Source of the DNA: Catellatospora methionotrophica
Lineage (GTDB): Bacteria; Actinomycetota; Actinomycetes; Mycobacteriales; Micromonosporaceae
Assembly: GCF_011297335.1 (NCBI RefSeq)
Contig: NZ_JAAOTJ010000001.1
Span: forward strand, 930,001-994,000
Reading direction: 5' to 3'
DNA: 64,000 nucleotides
The notes under the pieces are model-generated. The model did not search any database, had not been told where the DNA came from, and saw only the letters and a program-made list of their open reading frames with translations. A program made the translations under genes and the position numbers. Numbering within the stretch: the stretch's first letter is position 1; the number at the start of each line of letters is the position of its first letter. Shown piece after piece: positions 60,597-64,000 of this stretch.

Positions 60597-61202
60597 ATGA
60601 TCCGGGTGTTGCTGGCCGAGGACGTACGCGTGCTGCGGGAGGCGCTGGCGGAGCTGCTGGGCTTCGAGGACGACATCGAGGTCGTGGGGACCGTCGAGCG
60701 CGGCGACGAGGTCGTCGCGGCCGCGTTGCGGCACCGGCCAGATGTGGCCGTGGTCGACATCGAGATGCCGGGCCTCGACGGGATCGACGCCGCGTTGCAG
60801 TTGCAGCGCGAGCTGCCCACCTGCCGGACGTTGGTGTTGACCGGGGTGGGACGGCCGGCCAACCTGCGACGTGCAGTGCAGGCGCAGGTGGCCGGATTCA
60901 TGCTCAAGGACTGCGGGCCGCGCGAGGTTGTCGACGCGATTCGCGCCGTGGCCGCTGGTGGGAGGGTCATCGACCCCCACCTGGCCTACGCGACGCTCGG
61001 TTCCGGCCGCAGCCCGCTGACCGAGCGGGAGACCGATGTGCTGCGGCTGACCGCTGCGGGAGCCACGCCGCGCGAGGTGGCCACGAAGTTGTTCCTCACC
61101 TACGGCACGGTCCGCAACTACCTGGCTTCAGCGGTGACCAAGCTCGACGCCAGGAACCGGGTCGACGCGATCAGGATCGCGGCCGAGGCCGGCTGGGTGT
61201 AG
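60597..61202 (+). CDS. NarL/LuxR-type response regulator
   Basis: A 201-residue two-component regulator. The receiver domain has the phospho-acceptor Asp54 (VVDIEMPG), Thr near VLTGVG and Lys in FMLKDCGP. The C-terminal LuxR-type HTH reads PLTERETDVLRLTAAG and VRNYLASAVTKLDARNR. It resembles DesR-like regulators in size. The ATG at 60597 follows GGGAGCGCGG. Its 3' end overlaps the convergent histidine kinase gene by 75 bases, an unusual arrangement for a pair that normally runs in tandem. Confidence 0.92.
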   Translation: MIRVLLAEDVRVLREALAELLGFEDDIEVVGTVERGDEVVAAALRHRPDVAVVDIEMPGLDGIDAALQLQRELPTCRTLVLTGVGRPANLRRAVQAQVAGFMLKDCGPREVVDAIRAVAAGGRVIDPHLAYATLGSGRSPLTERETDVLRLTAAGATPREVATKLFLTYGTVRNYLASAVTKLDARNRVDAIRIAAEAGWV

Positions 61203-63110
61203 CCGACCACGCTGAGCGGGCCGCAACGGAACGTATGCGGTGAGCACGAAACCGTCGTGGTCGGACTCCGCACTGAGTCGACCGCAGGCGGCGGCGAGCC
61301 GGGCCCGCAGGTTGACCAACCCGGTTCCGGCGCCGGCGGCGGCGAGGCCGGGTTCACCGTCGTTGGTGACGCGCAGCCGTGCCGTCCCGTCCCGCGTGGT
61401 CAGCGTGATCTTGCAGGTGGTGGCGGTGGCGGTGTGGCGGACGACATTGGTGACCGCCTCCCGCACCACCGTGGCCAGCAGCGTGTCAATGTCGGCCGGC
61501 AGGGCGGCGGCGCCGACCGCCACCTCGGCGTGGATCCCCGACGCGTCGAGCAGGGAGCAGACCGCCCGGAGCTCTTCGGCGAGCCGGAGTTCCGGGGCGC
61601 CCGAGATTGCCGCCTGGATGTCCGCGAGCCCGCGCAGCGCAAGTGTGCCCAGCTCGCGGAACTCGTGCCGGGCCCGGACGGGGTCGGCGTCGACGAGCCG
61701 TGTGATCAGCTCGCATTTCAGGCCGATCGCCGTGATGCTCAACCCCAGCAGGTCGTGGACGTCCCGGGTGACCCGGAGACGTTCGCGGACCACCGCCAGC
61801 CGGGCCAGTCCGGCACTGGCCTGCGCGAGTTCGCGCGCCACCTCCGGCAGGCGGCAGTAGGCGTACGCCTGGATCAGTGCCCCGGTGAGGCTCGCGACCA
61901 GGTAGACGTGGTCCCCCACGGTTGCGCCGGACGGCAGAACCAGCAGCAGCTCCGCCGTCACGATCGCCAGGACACCGAACGACCACGGCCGACGCCACCG
62001 GTACAGCGCCGCCCCGGCCGCCAACGTGATCGTGGGGGCGAAATGCGGGCCGGTCAGCGCGACCGCCACCGCGAGGATCACCAGGTGCAGGGGCAGGGTC
62101 CACCGCCACCGGCGGGGTGGGCGACCGGTCACCTGAGGAGCACCGTGGTACATCTGCAGGATCGCGCACCCGGCCAGCGTCAGCAGCACGAGCACCCACC
62201 CCGCGAAGCTCGGCCGAACGTAGAACGCGAAGTTGACCAGCACCAGCAGCGCGCAGTTGACGGTCGTCGCCAGGGTGAACAACCAGGCCAGCCGCGGCGA
62301 GATCGTGGTCGACGGGAACGCGGAGGCGTCCGGGTCGGTCTGCCCGCCGGCAAGTTCCCGCCGCGTATCGATGATCGACCGTGCCGTGTGCGCCGCTCGC
62401 CGAGCGGTCACGGCGATCTCGGCCAGCCGGGCCCGTGCCTGCTCGCCGTCCAGGCCGAGCCGGCTCAGCCGAACCACCGAGGACAGGTCGGCGCCCAGCG
62501 TGACTCGCATCCGTTCGGCATTGTGGATGCGCTCCTCGGCCACCGCGAGGGCTGCGTAAGCGGCTCGTTCGGCTGTCAGGCGCCGGGTCACGTCGGTGAG
62601 CAGCAGCACGCCTAACAGGTTCGCCCCGACGAGCACGTCGATGACCAGCCTGCCGACCAGGGCGAGCCCGTCCGCGCCCACCCGGCCGAACACCGCGCTC
62701 AGGCCGACGTCGAGCGCGATCACCATGACGGCCGAGAGCCAGGAGATCCGGTGCGGCAGGGTGAACAGCACCGAGGCGACTACCGCTCCGGCGACCGGCC
62801 CCCACACCTCACCGATCAGGAGGTACGGGCCGAACGCCAGCAGCGCCTGCCCGGCCAGTGCCCACAGGTTCGCCCGCGGCGACAGCCGCCGTGCGCCGAT
62901 GACCAGCACCGTCGCCGCGAGACCGCCGACCGCTGCCACGGCGATGAGGCCTGACAGTGCGGTGAGCCCCGATGGCCCGTACTCGCCGGAGAAGACGAAT
63001 CCACTGCGAGCCACGAACCAGGCGGCAAGGGTGATGATCAATAGCGCCTGGGCCGTGGTGGCCCGTCGCCCCACTCCGCCTCCGTGACCTCGATAGAGTG
63101 CATATTGCAT
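61128..63110 (-). CDS. histidine kinase with a duplicated, partly degenerate sensor-DHp unit
   Basis: About 660 residues, much longer than the usual 380-400 of NarL-partner kinases. The N-terminal half has about six membrane segments and a DHp-like helix (ERMRVTLGADLSSVVRLSRL) that lacks the His. The C-terminal half has another membrane block, a proper HisKA_3 motif RDVHDLLGLSITAI (His about 452) and an ATPase domain with REAVTNVVRH and GTGLVNLRARL. The first DHp looks dead, so the protein may be a fusion of two kinases. Starts at 63125, 63110 or 63074 are possible; the last has GGAGG upstream. It is probably the partner of the convergent regulator. Confidence 0.88.
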   Translation of the reverse strand: MQYALYRGHGGGVGRRATTAQALLIITLAAWFVARSGFVFSGEYGPSGLTALSGLIAVAAVGGLAATVLVIGARRLSPRANLWALAGQALLAFGPYLLIGEVWGPVAGAVVASVLFTLPHRISWLSAVMVIALDVGLSAVFGRVGADGLALVGRLVIDVLVGANLLGVLLLTDVTRRLTAERAAYAALAVAEERIHNAERMRVTLGADLSSVVRLSRLGLDGEQARARLAEIAVTARRAAHTARSIIDTRRELAGGQTDPDASAFPSTTISPRLAWLFTLATTVNCALLVLVNFAFYVRPSFAGWVLVLLTLAGCAILQMYHGAPQVTGRPPRRWRWTLPLHLVILAVAVALTGPHFAPTITLAAGAALYRWRRPWSFGVLAIVTAELLLVLPSGATVGDHVYLVASLTGALIQAYAYCRLPEVARELAQASAGLARLAVVRERLRVTRDVHDLLGLSITAIGLKCELITRLVDADPVRARHEFRELGTLALRGLADIQAAISGAPELRLAEELRAVCSLLDASGIHAEVAVGAAALPADIDTLLATVVREAVTNVVRHTATATTCKITLTTRDGTARLRVTNDGEPGLAAAGAGTGLVNLRARLAAACGRLSAESDHDGFVLTAYVPLRPAQRGRLHPAGLGRDPDRVDPVPGVELGHR

Positions 63111-63212
63111 ACGTCCGGCCCGCACCTGTCAACATGATGGGCGGCACTGTGCGCCAGGGGCCGGTGCGCTCGTGCACTGCCGCCGGCACCTGACACGGCG
63201 CAGGATCGGATC

Positions 63213-64000
63213 ATGACGAACAACGCGGAGATCCGGCCGTACCGGATCGACATTCCCGAGGCCGATCTCGCCGACCTGCGGGCCCGCCTGGACCGGACGA
63301 GGTGGACCGATCCCGCGCCCGGACCCGGCTACGGGGTGGGTCTGGACGAGGTGCGCCGGCTCGTGGACCATTGGCGCTCCGGCTTCGACTGGCGCGCCCA
63401 GGAGGCGCGGATCAACCAGTATCCCCAGTTCACCACCGCTATCAACGGGCAGAACATCCACTTCCTGCACGTACGCTCGGCTGAGCCGGCGGCGATGCCG
63501 CTGATCCTCACCCACGGCTGGCCTGGATCAGTCGTGGAGTTCCTGGACCTGATCGGCTCGCTCACCGATCCGATCGCGCACGGTGGCGACGCGGCGGATG
63601 CGTTCCACCTGGTGATCCCGTCCCTGCCGGGTTTCGGCTTCTCCGGCCCGGCCACCGACACCGGCTGGGGCACCGAACGCACGGCCGCGGCCTGGTCGGA
63701 GCTGATGTCGCGCCTGGGATACGAGCGCTACGGAGCGCACGGCAACGACGCCGGCTCGATGATCTCGCCGCGGCTGGCCGCCCATGCCGGTGAGCGGGTC
63801 GTCGGCGTACACGTCATGCAGGTGTTCTCCTTCCCCTCCGGGGACGCTGCCGAATTCGCCGACATGTCCGATCAAGACATGGACCAGATGCAGCAGCTGC
63901 AATGGTTCATGGCCGCGAAGTTCTCGTTCAATCAGCTCCACTCGCAGCAGCCGCAGACCCTCGCCCACGCGCTGGCCGACTCACCGGCCGGCCTGCTCGG
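63213..64000 (+). CDS. epoxide hydrolase, 3' end cut by window edge
   Basis: The first 262 residues of an alpha/beta hydrolase of the epoxide hydrolase type. The N-terminal EHN region (IRPYRIDIPEADLADL) is followed by ILTHGWPGSVVEF with the HGWPGS oxyanion motif, FGFSGPATDTGWG, and the nucleophile Asp in GAHGNDAGSMIS. The C-terminal Tyr, acid and His lie beyond position 64000. The ATG at 63213 is preceded by CAGGATCGGATC. It diverges from the histidine kinase gene, with 102 bases between the two starts. Juvenile-hormone-like or related epoxides are typical substrates. Confidence 0.88.
   Translation, partial: MTNNAEIRPYRIDIPEADLADLRARLDRTRWTDPAPGPGYGVGLDEVRRLVDHWRSGFDWRAQEARINQYPQFTTAINGQNIHFLHVRSAEPAAMPLILTHGWPGSVVEFLDLIGSLTDPIAHGGDAADAFHLVIPSLPGFGFSGPATDTGWGTERTAAAWSELMSRLGYERYGAHGNDAGSMISPRLAAHAGERVVGVHVMQVFSFPSGDAAEFADMSDQDMDQMQQLQWFMAAKFSFNQLHSQQPQTLAHALADSPAGLL

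Overview
The window is very GC-rich. It uses many GTG and some TTG starts, and many neighbouring genes overlap by four bases (ATGA or GTGA). Together with F420-type (LLM) oxidoreductase, NRPS and type I PKS genes, this points to a filamentous actinobacterium. Micromonosporaceae is my guess, but the sequence does not prove it. No rRNA gene, complete tRNA or CRISPR array was seen.

About 0.4-33.3 kb is a hybrid NRPS/PKS biosynthetic locus built from small, dispersed parts. It has two stand-alone adenylation domains (one with a serine-type pocket, one threonine-like), an A-T-C NRPS (proline-like pocket), three free carrier proteins and a KS-ACP protein whose AT region is vestigial. It also has a type II thioesterase with Cys at the nucleophile position, and a PqqD-fold protein. 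Around these sit precursor and tailoring genes: trpBA, a chorismate-utilising enzyme, a DegT aminotransferase, a methionine-gamma-lyase-like PLP enzyme, an amidohydrolase, LLM and acyl-CoA-dehydrogenase-like flavoproteins, and an SDR. Most unusual are six phosphate- or nucleotide-transfer enzymes: two thymidylate-kinase-like, one guanylate-kinase-like, one APH-type kinase and two nucleotidyltransferases of different families. Export is by an MFS pump and a DrrAB-like ABC system.

About 33.4-37.5 kb encodes an SsuABC/TauABC-like importer coupled to an FGGY carbohydrate kinase. About 37.8-48.0 kb is a second, tightly coupled operon: JmjC-type oxygenase, flavin monooxygenase, homocitrate-synthase-like enzyme, single-chain aconitase with swapped domain order, isopropylmalate/homoisocitrate-dehydrogenase-like enzyme, ATP-grasp ligase, EamA exporter and LysN-like aminotransferase. 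It reads as alpha-keto-acid elongation to an unusual amino acid, which is then oxidised, ligated to something and exported. An OhrR-type regulator follows.

About 48.9-57.8 kb holds a GGDEF/HD-GYP pair, a GMC oxidoreductase, a secreted alpha/beta hydrolase, and then decayed material: an IS701-type transposase remnant, a frameshifted DUF4241 gene and a 42-bp 3' fragment of a tRNA-Pro gene that looks like an attachment-site scar. About 58.0-64.0 kb has a TetR repressor with a clear twin 17-bp operator, a DHFR/RibD-like gene, DUF1801, a truncated VOC gene next to an IS5 fragment, a LuxR-type response regulator convergent with an unusual tandem histidine kinase, and the 5' part of an epoxide hydrolase gene.
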